This document shows, one piece after another, positions 11,201-24,300 of a stretch of DNA of 64,000 nt. The stretch lies in the NCBI GenBank assembly GCA_903772945.1, contig CAICTM010000211.1, forward strand, positions 27,344 to 91,343, read 5' to 3'. The notes beneath the pieces are model-generated. The model did no database searches and had not been told where the DNA came from. It saw nothing but the letters and a program-made list of their open reading frames with translations. Origin of the DNA: Seminavis robusta. Lineage: Eukaryota > Bacillariophyta > Bacillariophyceae > Naviculales > Naviculaceae. A program made the translations under genes and the position numbers. Numbering within the stretch: position 1 is the first letter of the stretch; each line of letters begins with the position of its first letter.

Positions 11201-14200
11201 GTTAGAGCTGGAGAGCAGCGTGAAGTTTGTCCTCCATCATGTGGCGTTTTTGATGGTCGAGGCTCCCTCCAAAGAGGACGGGGCGGGAGGAGCGAGTCGG
11301 TCGGGAGACGCCAAGAAAGCATCCATAACTTTCGCCTATCTGATTTCTCAGATACGGCTATTGCATGAGGCATATCCATCAAGTATGGCACTGTCCAAAG
11401 CCGTGGACGAAATGGTCAAGACAAGCTTAGACGCGTTGCAAGAGTCGCATTCGAATCCTGGCACTGACATTGTGCGGCAGACAGCCTTGACCTATGCAGC
11501 ACTATCTTGTGGGGCCGCACTGCCCGATGAGAAGCAGATGTTGGAAATTTGCCGTCTCTTCCTGTTGCTTGAGTATCAAAAGATGCCGGGGAGAAGGAAA
11601 TCAGAAGAGCAAATTGCCCGATCTATCTTCTTTTTTGCCAAGTGGGGCGTTCTGTCTTGCCTGCTGCCTCGGTTACTTGGCGATGACGGAAAGGACCAGT
11701 TCGATGTCAAGGCGGTTGATGACTTTCTCCAGGAGTTTCGAAAAGTCGCATTCGCTTCGGTGCACGGCATTCCAGTGGACGCAATGATGGCATTTTTCCA
11801 ATGCATCGCTGTAACAGCACGGCGACAATTGTCGGTTCCAGAGAGGCCAGTGGGGAACGAAAACGAAAACGAAATGGATGCTTCGGACGATGTAGACCCA
11901 TCTGTGATCGGTGACTTCATCGATGCTTTCATGACCATTATGGAAGAGCGCGTGTCAAGCCACGACACTCTTTACATGCTGAACGAGTTTTGTGGGATCA
12001 TCTTCCAGCGCGACCTCTTGCTTCAAGAATATCGGCGCTTGCTGCAGGATCCTGTTGCTGGGGAAACTCCTATCCGCGACGCATTTCGCAAATTGATGTC
12101 GTTGGCTGGCACTACGAGGCCACACATTTCGAGGGTGGTACTTTGCCACGCCACGGTGGGATGGCTTGGCGGCTCCCAGATCGATGCATCAAGCGATAAT
12201 CCATCAGCAGGGCTTGGTGCGATTTCCTTTCGCAAGGACATTGTAGAATTGCTGCTTCACAAGGAATCCCGAGTTAACGAAGTCACGGCGAACCAATCCG
12301 TGAACGACGACTCTTTCAATCAAGGTTTCACTATCCCACCAGGAATAGACGAATCCAGTGTAGCTCGGGGATATGCTTTAATATTCTTTTCCAAGCTCTC
12401 TGATCCTCAGAGTGGATTACACCCAGACGTCCTCAAAGATCTTGTGCACCACACAATATTCGGCCTCCTCGATAAAGTAAGCAGCGACCCAAAGCAGAAG
12501 AAGAAGGGTTCCTCTAATCTTGTGATGCTCGGATCGGAGGAATACGTTGTCAAAATTCGAGGTAAGATGGTTTGGAATCGATATCAGAAGTCATCAAATG
12601 TGCAGCAAACAAGCTTATCTCTCATTTCTGTCAAAAAGGCTGGCAAGCGCTTTGCTGCTTATCCCGCTTTGTCACCGATGACATTGCTGAAGCTGTATGC
12701 AAGCGCATCTTTCAAACCATGGCAGATCCATTGCATCAGCAGATTCGGTATTTCCTCGAAGTGTTCACGCTTCAATGTCGCGAAGGCACAATTCAATTTT
12801 TGGGGAAGCGATTCTTGAGAGCATAAAACGGAGGGATCTTAGTCTGCAGCACATGACATCGGTTATGATCCTTGCTGGAAACCTTATTGTGGGACGCTAT
12901 CGCCTTGATTTTCTCGCTCAGTACGAGGAGGGAGCAACGGGCGAACGTGTGCCGCTGAACAAGATTCTTGCGGGCACGATTCCCTGGTTGGGAAGCACAC
13001 AGGGATTCAGTCGAGGCATTGCACAGTTGCTGACACATGCGCTGATCCCTCGCGTTGTTGACGTGAAGGCAGATTCGAATTCTTCAGACTCTGACGCCGC
13101 TGGGATCGACAGTGACTCGTTGTTGATATCCATCTACCGTTTCCTCGATGAAAATCCAGAGATGCAACGTTTGCGGAAGAAGTCGGCTACTTTCTTCGAC
13201 TCTTATGCTGTTGATGAAGTTTGCTCTCCTGGGGGAATTCTGTCCATACCAGTCGATGAAGGAGGTGAAGCTTTCCCGGTGCACATGACGGAAATAATGA
13301 AGCAAAATCTCCAGGAAGTCTACGAGGAAGCTCATGAGAAGGAGTATCCCCAGTGGAAGTATCTGGAAGACACGATGAAAGCCAAAGCAGAGGAGGAAGA
13401 GGAAGAGCTTGGTGAATCAGAACCAGTCATTGATGATGCGCTGGTCAATTTCCAACGAAAGATAATCCCTCTCGATGAGCTGAATCTTGCTCTTGAATCA
13501 ATGAGAGAGAAGAGGCTTCGAAATGTGGCTGGGAAGAAGAAGCAAAAGCTGATTGTTTGTGCTTCTCTTATTGACAAGGTCCCCAATTTGGGTGGCTTGG
13601 CCAGAACTGCAGAGATATTTGCTGCAGAGAAGCTTGTGATCCCGGATATTGGTGTTACCAAGATGGACAACTTCAAGTCCTTCAGTGTTGCAGCTGGGGA
13701 TTGGATTGAGATCGAAGAGTGCAAAGAAGAGGTGAGTTTTACGGAACCTATTTTGTTTTGTTTGGGCCTGTTTGAATTTGAGCTCGACCCAGCGCCGGAT
13801 GATTATTGTCACAATTACCAAGATCTGTTCTGAGCACATCTTGAAGAAAGTTCGACCAAGCATGACGGCAAATTGTTCTTCGTTTCGTGATATCCAAATG
13901 ATTCAAACTCTTGTATCCCGACAATCCTGTGGGGGCTATGTTTACTAGGAATGATGGATGATATGATCCAATTTGGAAGTGCCACCTCTGGATTTCTGCG
14001 TTTTGAAGCTCACGTTTGCCTTTGTTTCTCTTCTCTTTTGCTGCCAAACATAGAACCTTTTGATGTATCTTCGGTCGCACAGGTCAAAGGGTTACTTCAT
14101 AGTTGGATTGGAGCAAACATCTTCAAGTGTTTCTCTGGAGGGATTCACATTCCCGAACCAGCCAATCCTCCTTTTGCTGGGCAAAGAGAAGGAGGGGATC

Positions 14201-14335
14201 CCGGTTGAGTTCTTGCAAGCTGTTGACCAGTGCCTAGAAATCCCGCAAATGGGCATCACTCGCAGCTTGAATGTTCATGTTTCTGGGGCGATTGCTATTT
14301 GGGAGCACACGAAACAACGACTTGGGGAGATATAA
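8208..14335 (+). CDS. TARBP1: tRNA (guanosine-18 2'-O)-methyltransferase, TARBP1/Trm3-type
   Basis: Exons 8208-12561, 12639-13731 and 14054-14335, about 1,909 residues. The long N-terminal part is helical and HEAT/ARM-like, as in Trm3/TARBP1. The C-terminus is a SpoU/TrmH SPOUT methylase. Motif 1 reads VPNLGGLARTAE (about 13579-13614). After intron 2 come GYFIVGLEQT and LLLLGKEKEGIP (motif 2) and IPQMGITRSLNVHVSGAIAI (motif 3, with the cofactor-binding knot). Family role: SAM-dependent 2'-O-methylation of G18 in the tRNA D-loop. Intron 1 is 77 nt. Intron 2 is 322 nt, long for this window, and its acceptor at 14053 was chosen because it restores the expected leucine-rich bridge to GYFIVG. Oddity: the frame changes within exon 2 near TTTTTGGGG (12797-12805), where one extra base would restore it; adding it makes the total divisible by three. 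Convergent with the Hint gene. Confidence 0.88.
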
Positions 14336-14482
14336 TGTATTTCGTTGAGCCAGATGAACCAATCTTGATCAACCATGTCGCACAGATATCCTGCCAGCTG
14401 TGCGCTTAAGGATCGAGACAAGGGCCCACAGCAGAGGCAGAACTATGGCTATTGGTTCGGGGCCTATTTGTATACGATTGCG

Positions 14483-14620
14483 TTTGTCTTGATAAATGAT
14501 CACTAGCCATGCATGGTCACTACCCAAATCGCTCGAGCGGAAAAATTACGTGGCTATTGTTATGTGACTATTGGTTTGTCTTGATAAATCATCACTAGCT
14601 GGCTACCCAAATCGCTCGAG
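14483..14620. repeat. Imperfect direct repeat of about 92 bp between convergent genes
   Basis: Two copies of a block beginning TTTGTCTTGATAAAT and ending CTACCCAAATCGCTCGAG lie at about 14483-14537 and 14575-14620, a period of roughly 83-92 bp because the internal spacing differs. It sits in the 329-bp spacer between the 3' ends of the methyltransferase and Hint genes, so it may belong to the 3' UTRs or polyadenylation region (inference). Confidence 0.6.
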
Positions 14621-14664
14621 AGGAATCTACGACACCAGATGTGAGCTGCTCCCTTGCGCTGCGT

Positions 14665-16281
14665 TTAGACAGACAACAACTTTCCTTGAAGGCCTTCGCT
14701 TTCCTCCTCATCTTTGTCCTGGTTGCTACCGGTAACCCAATTCTTCATAATCAAAGCTACGGTGACCAAAAACAGGAAAGGAGCATACGAAGGTCCAAGA
14801 AGGACAGTTTCCACGAGATTGAGCAATCCAAAAATGATGAAGGCAGGCAAGCCAAAGAGAGTCATCTGCACAATCCTCGGTTGCAATTCGGCAACGTCAG
14901 CCAACTTGCGTCCAGTAAGGAGCCAGGGAAGGATGCCTTGGTCTTTTTCATCCATTTGACTGGCAGTGCGCTTGTCGTCTCCATCGCTGCAAAAGCTAGA
15001 GGACACGCCCATGCAGAGCATGCGATGGGGGGCCATCCACCAGTGAGACAGCTTCTGTTCAGGCATGCTGAGGAAGGTAAAGAACCAGTTGGTGTGTTCC
15101 ACAACAGCAGGAGCTTCATCCGAGATTGAAATGTAGTTGGACGCCAACACGTTGTTTACAACAATCTTTCCATTGGGTGTGAGGGGCATGTACAAGCCCT
15201 GTTTCTTGGCAGTTTTGATTTCTGTGACAGCTACTTCATTCTGAGCTTCCACTTGAACGAGACGGTCACCAACTTGGAGGCGATCGGCACGAATGGCCTG
15301 TGTGTGCTTGCCGTCCTTGACCATGATCATGTGATTTCCCGTCATCTCAAGAGGAGCAGGCATTCCTTCTGCATAAATCTGCAAGTATTCCATCTGGGTG
15401 TCAGGCTTGCGGTGTCCAAAGCTGTATACAGGTTGGTAGGTGTTTTTCTCGGTCAAGACCTTGTCTCCGAGCTTGAGATCCCTCATAGCAACTTCTCCTT
15501 GGTCAAGAACTTGAACAACGGCAGACTCCGAGAAGCATCCTTGCCCCTCATAGCTCTCAACGTTGTCTTGGACGTTGCTGATGTAGTTCTGGATGCTTTC
15601 CTTTATGTTATCGACGGTGGCCTCAATGTTGTTAATCGTGAAGTCGGTTCCGTCATCCGTGCTGGGCCGTGACAAGCGGAAGATAAAAAAGCACCGGTTA
15701 GAATCGAATTCAATCATTGCAATGAGGCCCGGCCAATCTAACAAACGCAAGCTGCACGACGTACATGTAGTTAAGAGACTAAAGGAACAAATAATCGAGA
15801 GGAACACAATACGTACCAGTAGCAAGCCATGATAATTTTGTCGTAGTTGAGTGGAGCCCGAATCGACCATCCCAATTGAGTCTGGTCTGTTTCCGCAGTG
15901 AAAGTAGTCTTGATGTCCTTGCACTCGGTAAAGAAGTCGGTTGCTGAGTCATCCGTTCCGGTGGGCTTGGCTCCTTAAGAAGAAGAGGGACGACACAGGG
16001 TTTCAGTATCACAATATGTTGCAACGCAAAGAAAGTTGTTTCCCTTCATACTGGTGCTTACCAAAATTGTAGGCCACATCGGTTTGTGGAACTCCACCCG
16101 AGAAGCAGTCGACCCAGCACGTGACCTCGGCACCTGCAGCGACGTTGAAGTCAACGACTCCATCGGCGGACAAATCATGTCCCGATCCAAAGTACTTGAT
16201 AAAGTTACAATCGAGAATGCGAGTGTCTTGGGCCGCGACGACGGCGGGGAACAGGGCAAGTGCGGCGAGGGAAAGCTTCAT
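14665..16281 (-). CDS. Secreted/membrane Hint-domain (hedgehog/intein-like) protein
   Basis: Three exons on the minus strand: 16281-16062, 15973-15817 and 15661-14665, exactly 458 codons including the stop. Residues 1-20 (MKLSLAALALFPAVVAAQDT) are a signal peptide. Residues 21-160 form a Cys-containing extracellular part of unknown fold. The Hint domain runs from about Cys168 (in GQGCFSESAVVQV) to residue 312, with the TxxH motif as TGNHMIM and the C-terminal VNNVLASNYIS, like the end of the hedgehog Hint domain. Two hydrophobic segments (LFGLPAFIIFGLLNLVETVL and the following FLFLVTVALIM) near the C-terminus suggest membrane anchoring. Family knowledge: Hint domains cleave the peptide bond before the first Cys by an N-S acyl shift. 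What nucleophile ends the reaction here is unknown. No hedgehog signalling domain is present. Introns are 88 and 155 nt. Confidence 0.85.
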
Positions 16282-18323
16282 GGCGACCAGGACTGTAGGC
16301 AAAGCAACACGAAAGCAAGCAAGCAAACTCGAATCGAAACCAATCTGTTTGGTCAAAGCAGAAGACAATTTATGAAAGCAAAACAGATCGGATTGCCAAG
16401 CGACATCTTACCTCCGTTCAAAAAAGGAAAGGGTGGGTTTGCCTGGGGGAAGAACGTGTCCGAAGGCAGAACATTGAACCTGTCAATGATTTTGTTGCTT
16501 GTTTGCTTTTTGGTTTATTCTCCCGAATCCTTTTAGAGAATTCCACTCACCTCCAACATGGATGTCTGGTGCTGAGATATTGAATGAATCGTCTGGGCTT
16601 GCTTCTGGTGTTTCCGTGTTTGTCGTCGTTCGAGGAAGCCACAAGCACAACGACAAGCGCTTTTGTGAAGTCCCGAAACCGACTCGACTCCCACGTTCCT
16701 TTTCGTTTGCTGTACGGATCGGCACACTCGGGACTGACGCGGCAAATAAATCTATGGGTCCTGGATGGACAGTGCAATAATTATTTTCCCTACCGGTACC
16801 ACCTCTGATCAGTACTAGTACCAAGCTGATCTGTGGTCCTGGGAGGTGCCTTCTCAATGCCCCCTCCTCTCTAGAGCTATTAATAGCTTTGCATACATGT
16901 AGCTACTAGCCATGATTGAATGGTGACCATTTTTTTTTTGGCAGAGGCAACTCGATTTGTGTGGTCCCCACGCGCCCAGCCTACATAAATGTGTGCCTTT
17001 TCCGGAGCAAACAGGTCTGCTCAAAAAAGTCGTATCCATTCGTACAGTGTATACGTACTCAGAACGATCATGGATCTTTAGGCACAGAGTTTGCTTGTTT
17101 CGTTGGTCTCCAGGCAGACCCGCCCTTTCCTTTTCGAACAGGCTACAAGGAGGCTTGGCAATCCGATCTGTTTTGGTTTCATAAAATTGTCTTCCGCTTC
17201 CACCAAACCACATACCGGTACTATGCGGTACCGGTACCTTTAAAGATTCCCTGAGCCTCATTGCCACCGTGCCAGATACATTAGTCTACTGGTACTCGAG
17301 CTTCGGCCACTGGCTTGGGGTTTGCACTCACATGGCTTTGGGACCAGACCCTGTTATGTTGCTTTCAACCGATCAGCTGTTTTATTGTTTAGCTAAAAAT
17401 ATCATTTCTGAGTCAAGTTGTCTTCTAAGTCTTTCCAACGACGTCTGTTTTAATTAAAAAAAAGGTTCTACTACTAGTAGTATCTTACCTACTGATTCGT
17501 CAACAGTACTCTTTATAGTACAGTACCTAGGCTGTCCAAACTCGCAAGTATGTAAGTCTATTCCCGCAATCATTGTGGTACAGTCGTACCGTACCTTAAA
17601 CCTGGAACACTTTACCTGGTACTAGCTAGTATGCATACATGTACTCTCTACTAGTACAAGCTCTACGGGAGACAGGAGTAAAAAAAGCAATTGTCTTTCA
17701 CCCAGCAAGAATTCAAAGGAGTAGCACTTGAGCAATCTGTACTATTTTTTTCAAGGGTTCTGGTGTGACATAAGAAACGCTGATCGTACCGGTACTATTA
17801 ATAGTAGTACAGGTACAATGATATTTATTTTGAAAATAATGACGACTGCTTCCAAACCGGCCACAAGTAAGTTAGCTTTTACTGTAGCTGGTTCATACGC
17901 ACACTTCAAGCGTACTGTACTAGTACATGCCCCAAAATAACACAATAATTGGCCAGAAAGATCTTTCCAACGGCCATTTTCTCCCAGCAAACATCAAACG
18001 CCAAGTGTTTAGCTTTATCTCTCTTACTACGGTTCGTAGCTATCTAGTAGCCTCCGTGCTCGATCACCCCTACCGGTATCTATAACCAAACAGCAGATTC
18101 CAACTAGATATCTGCCCAACTAACTAAAACCAAGGTAAGACAAAGCAGGGGACTGTATTGGGTAGCTTGTTCTGTCTGCGGGATTGGTGGGTCCGAGAAT
18201 ATCGTCGTTGCTTTGCAGCTGTAGGCATTGCTAGTACAAATACCTCTAGTTTTCTGTCTAACTGCATATTGTTTTCTAGCTATTAATAGGCTAAGTATAC
18301 TGATATGTAGGGATGCTTTGGTG
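16282..18323. other. Intergenic region, about 2 kb
   Basis: Divergent spacer between the Hint gene and the glycosyltransferase fusion gene. I see no convincing coding region, tRNA or transposon. It is AT-rich in its second half and dense in short palindromes: TACCGGTA at 16791, 17213, 17229, 17787 and 18071, plus many ACTAGT and TACATGTA words. It probably holds promoters for both flanking genes. Confidence 0.5.
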
Positions 18324-21300
18324 ATGGGATTGGTTCTAGCATTGCTCTTGCTGTTGCTCTGGGCTGCACCCCCTGTAGACTCCAGTACTGATTCTACAGG
18401 AAGCAGTGAAGGGAGGAGATTGCGGCTACCAAAGCTATCTACAAGTAGTAAGCACAACCAACTGTACAATCACATACACAATGCCAAATACAAGTCTAGA
18501 TCACAACAAGCTAGCAGCACAAGCTCAGCCAAGCAACATGTACCATCATCAAGGACCAGGCAAGCACAAACCAGCACCATTGAAGCTACAGAGTTTGAAT
18601 GCCCTGAAAGTACTGCAGTGCTAGATAGGCAAGTGATCTTGTATGTACAAGGCAATGGTGTGCAAGATATTCAGAGATCTGTACTAGAAGAATTGCTGGC
18701 ATCTTCCTTCCAAATGACGTACAACACCTTGAGCTTTCTGGTCTGTGATATACCACATTTCAGAACCATCACACAAACCAATGCCATTGACTCACTGATT
18801 ATTGGTACTAGCAACACTGCCAGTACCACCAAAGGCAGCACTGTGACACTCACTGTATCAGCCACTTGTCACAACTGTACAACAGATCTTACCCTGTTTG
18901 AAGAAGCAGCACCTCTGCAAGACACCACCAACAGCAGCACTGCCAATACCAATACCAATGCCAACACAAATGCTGCCATTTCCAAGAAGCACATGATCCC
19001 GCCACCCCACAACCACAACCACAACCACAACCACAACCACCACAATAGGTTGCTCAGAGAACGACAAGCTACTACCCCCACATCTGCCCCAACCATAACA
19101 ACTCCCAGCTGTTTGTGCTCCGGGGCCACCGGGTTAGAACCGCCGTACACATTGTCCGTACAAGACTTTTTGCCCATTTTGAATGGACAGCTCGTACAAT
19201 CTTTGGCTACCTCCATCAACGTCACGGTAGTCAGGTTGGAAGAGCTACGACCCGTCACATGTGCTTCCGATGTAAGACAATTCACTTCCTTTGCCTATTT
19301 GGACGTTAATGTAAGAGAAAACACCGTGCCGTCCAAAGAAGAAATACAGGCACTTGAAAGGGCGTTCCAAGATGCATACAATCGATTGGCATTCGAATCT
19401 TGCGATCCATTTTTTAGATCCATCCTCAATGCACAGTTGCAGATTGAATTGCCCACGACGACCACATTATTTGGTATTCCCGGTACTGGTACTACGTCTG
19501 CCACACAAAGACGGCGATGGCATGGGAATCCTTACAATCAACGGTATCTGCAGCAACAACAAACAAGCAATAATGCCACAAATGTCACGGAAACTGCAGA
19601 AGGGAGTGCCGTGTTTACCATTACGGGAACTTGTCGGAACTGTCCTGTCACCGACACGGGGTCTTTTACCCTTTTTGATGACACATTTCGAAGACGGAGA
19701 CGGCGGAGGATGCAGGTGCAAGTAAACGGATTGGGCGATTCATTGGCTGTATACGGTGGAAGGACCGTATCTGCGTCGTCGTCGTCCTTGGAAACTCCGG
19801 CCCCGGCATCTGATGCCTTCGTAAATTCGCGAAACGAAGGATCATTGCCTCTGACAATGGGACGACAAGACCAACCTGGCAATATTTTAAATTCTACCAC
19901 CACATGTCTTTGCCCGTCCGGGTCCGCGGAACCTGACGTAATTGAGGACACCGGCGACAATACAACGGATTCGCAACAAACAAGCGTGGCCATTACTCGA
20001 GAAGATTTTCTCTTGGAATACAATACAGAATTGCAGGAACAGCAACAAGAAGCGGAAGAAGAAGGTGCAGCAGGCGATGCTGGCGGGAGCACGATTGTGG
20101 TCGTGGAATCCGTAGACAGTCTCACGGAAGGACAGAAGGTCCAGTGCGGGCAAGTCACCGGCAGCTTTACGTCGGAGGTATTTTCGGACCTTCGTCTCAA
20201 TATATCCTCCATTACACAAGAGGAAGTCCGGCTTCTGGAGCAATCTTTTCGGGAATCCTACAATGATGTATCCTTTCAAACATGCGACAATTTATTTCGG
20301 CAAGTCGTGGATGTCGAACTACGGGTTGCTCCGATCACAGGCGCGCCCGCCTCGAATGCAACCCGCGGTCGCCGGTTGCAAGATGTGATTGCAGAAACCA
20401 GTCCACCCAGAAACTCCACCGACGGTTTGGGAAATACTACCAACACAACGGGCCAAGTCGAGGTTTCGAGCGAAATTGTATCAACTTTGTTTGCTGTTAC
20501 CGGACAATGCCGTGGATGCCCAGTGTCGGATACGGGGCAATTCAACCTCTTTGATGATACCTTTCGACGACGAAGGCGGATTCTATTGCTGGAGAAAGTT
20601 GAGCTTGAAGAAGACAAAGATTCCTTTACTAGGCAACGGCGGCGGAAGGAACGACGACAACTTCAATCAGATGGGAACACTTGCGTGTGCCCAGCGGGAG
20701 AACAGCCTGTGTCCGGAGACGGCCCTACAACAAGGGAGTTTGGAACAGAACTAACCCGAGAATATGGCGCGCTGGAAGCTAGTGGAGCGCTACCATCTGT
20801 AGAAGCGCCACCCAACAACATCATTGAAGGCCAGCAGGTCACCTGCAATGGAGAGCTAGTACAGTTTCAAACCTTGGTCTTTGCAGATCTTGGTGTCGAT
20901 CCGAACGCCCTCTCGGCTGTTGAGGTTAGGCGACTGGAAAAAGTGTTTGAGGAGACCTACAATGGTAACGTTACTCGAGACTTGTCTGTTTTGATGTACA
21001 CTTTATCGTTACTTGCTCTCACCTTGGACACACATCAGACATATCATTTGGTGCCTGTGATGAATTTTTTCGGGTCGTTGTCGATGTTGGGTTGCTGGTA
21101 AGGTCAATAATCAATGACGATACCAAAGAGACTCCCAGTCCAATAACGTTGCCTCCAATCACCCTTGGACCGAATGCAAGAAGATTGCAAGAAGTCGCAA
21201 CTGAAGCACCCAGATCTCCAAATCGACAAACGCAACCGATGCTGGCAATGCTGGCGCTCAAGGGACGACGACGGCCGTGTTCCAGGTAAGAGCAAGAATT

Positions 21301-24300
21301 CGTTTGCACATCATAATGGCGGCATTCGGCTCACAAGCCGCTTTTCTTCATGATCTCCCCAGGTCACCGGGAGATGCCGTAACTGCCCAGTTACAGATAC
21401 AGGAAGGTAAGTCGAGCTCTACCTATCTTCAGCAAAGTGAATACAAAAAGACGTTGGGCTCAGCAATCTCGTTTAGCTTTGGGTTGTTTGATGATGCAAT
21501 TCGACGAAGACGAACTTTGGTTGACGTTCGAAGGTCATTTCCCAGACACCACTTCCGCCGCAAAATGCAGGAAGCCTTGGACGTCTGCCTCTGTCCCCAG
21601 GGCAAAGAACCAGGGGAAGAACCGTCGCCAACCACACGAGAGTTCGTGGACGACTTCAATGACAACTTGGTAAAGGCCCAACAAGAAGAGGCAGCCGCGA
21701 AACACTAGCTCCTGGCAGTGCGCCTACTACTGATGCTCCAACTTTGGTCGTGGCCATCACGACAGTTACAGAAAGGTCTGAAAACTTCACAAGTGTACCA
21801 ACCACAGCAACACCAACCACAGAAATGCCTGTAACCTCGAACCCAACCACAGCAACTTCCCGACTGGCGTACCAACACCCTTGCCAACACTTGAACCAAC
21901 TCCGGGGCCCACGAACAATCCTACGCCAGGACCAACGCTGACCCAAACTCCTGGTCCCACAAACAATCCTACGCCAGGCCAACGCTTGACCCAACTCCTG
22001 GTCCCACAAACAATCCTACGCAGGGCCAACACTTGACCAACCCCAGGGCCAACGTTTGAACCAACGCCTGGTCCCACAAACAACCCCACCCCTCCCCCCA
22101 CATTTGAACCGACGCCATGCCATCCTCTAGACCAAGTATGCCCCCTCCTGTAGAGTGCGATCAACCGCTTCAAAGCCAGACAGAAACTCTTTTCATGACA
22201 GTGTCAGGAGATACAACAGCTGTTACAGATGCTTTTCTGACATCTTCTCTGGTGGATGCAAGCATGGCCATGGACAATTCCACTGGATGCACTCCAGCAA
22301 TGCTATCCGCCATGGTTGCAAGCCGTGTTGCTCAGAGGCGGCGAAGGCTGCAGGGAACTACTCTTATTGAGTATTTCTTGGGCATGCTCGAGACAAACGC
22401 GGGGCAGATCTATCAAGATCCTACCTGGATGACCTACTAGTTTTGGTAAATGAAATTTTTGCAAGTGTGGGTCTTGTTGCCCTGGGGTTTCAGTCATCGC
22501 GGAGCCCAACATCTTCACCCACCAAAGCTCCAACATTGCCACCTACAAATTCTCCATCACACGCTCCTTCCGATTCACCAACAAATGTGCCAACTGATCC
22601 ACCAACTGATCCACCAACTCTTCAGCCAACCAACCCACCAACTCGTCAGCCAACAGAATTTCCAACTAATCCACCAACTGACGCTCCAACCGATCCACCA
22701 ACAGATACACCAACCGATCCACCGACAGAATCGCCAACAGAAGCTCCAACAGAAACTCCAACAGATCCACCAACACCAGCCCCTACCAACGGAACACAGC
22801 CAGTGATTAATGGCCGTCTACAAGATACTGAGGTCTCTGTTAGAGGCAGAATTTCTGAATTTGATCGAGCCCTATTGCAGGGACCAAATCCGTGTTACAT
22901 GGTGCACGCAGAGTTTGGAGATGACTTGGATTATCGCAGGCTCTGTCATGACTACTTGTCCCTGGAGTATATCCAACCAAACTGCACGGGTCTGCCAGAT
23001 GTTGTCCCCAAAATCGTTCACTCTGTGGGGAAGGATCAAGACCTGAACTACCTGCAATTTGCAACAGGTGGAGCCAACCCAACTTTTGTTTTGCAACACC
23101 AAGGTGATGACAGTGCACTCGAGTATATACAAAGACACTGCGGAACGGATGCCGCTAGAGCCTACTCTTGCATGTTAGCACCAGCCTACCGAGCTGATAT
23201 ATTTCGTTTCTGTGCATTGTCTTCGGAAGGTGGCATATATTTGGACGAGGACATCATGCCTCTCGTGCCGTTAGAGGAATTGTACTCTCCATGCTCTGCT
23301 GCAACTGTTGGTCATGATATTCCTTCTCCAAATGATGGCATTCCTGGAAAACAGATGAAGATCCTTGCTGCAAAACCTGGGGCCCGAATCTTTCAGTGTG
23401 CACTCGACCAAATAATTGAAAATGTAAAATACAGGTGGTATCCAGAGACTCCTTTGCAGTTGACTGGTCCTCTGTTGCTGCACCAATGCTATGTGCAAAA
23501 CTCAGAAGATGTGGCCATCACGTATCGTGACACAAGAAATGCCCGCTTTCCCTACACTGGACTGCGCCGAGGAGACCAAATCCTTGCCTATGAAGCTCCT
23601 CTTTCGGCAAAACACTTTCGGAAGCCTGACTCAAGTGATTACGGAGAAATCTTCTACACACGCAAGGTCTACAGAGAGACATGTGCCCTTGAAACTCTCT
23701 TTCGGTTTCCATCCATTGACGATAGAATCAAGTATTACATGGCAACATGGATTGATGGGCGGAGTGTTGATACAAAGCATGCTTGCGAGACTGTGGATCC
23801 ATTTCAGGCATCCTCCATGCATTGGGCAAAGACCACACCAAGCATATTCACGTCCACTAGTCTGAAACAGTCGTATGGAGTTTATGTGGAGGATGCTCTC
23901 AAATATCTTGTATCACATTGGGTACACCCAGAAGAAAGTGTCCCTACATTCATGATGCAGCTTGGTGACACTAGAGCCAACTTTGATTTACCTGTGATGG
24001 TCAAAACGAGGTCAGTGACAGTGGGAGCTGCTTCCCAGCTAGACCCTATCATCGTTCCGTTGGAAATGGATCGTCATTTTGGTCCGCTAGCAAAAGTTCA
24101 CGACAGTGATACTGCGTGGGAATTGAAGAAAGGTAAGACAACAGAAGCTCCGATGCAAATATAAACTCCAATCTCATAATCCTGGTTGCCGTTTTTCGCC
24201 GCCATCGTATCAAGAAATTTTAATCTGGCGAGGTGCTTCTACAGGGACACGGCACCAAGTAATTGAGCAGCTTGTTTCACGGCCATCAAAAGATATTGAT

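Noticed and set aside
13951-14208. 85-codon open frame inside intron 2 of the methyltransferase
   Set aside because: Its downstream part is the catalytic exon in the wrong frame; there is no independent support.
16282-18323. Possible transposon remnant in the 2-kb spacer
   Set aside because: No terminal repeats, target duplications or transposase/reverse transcriptase fragments found on either strand.
22443-22500. Independent start of a separate glycosyltransferase gene
   Set aside because: No in-frame ATG until well inside the enzyme domain; the frame is better explained as a continuation of the upstream gene after a single-base loss.
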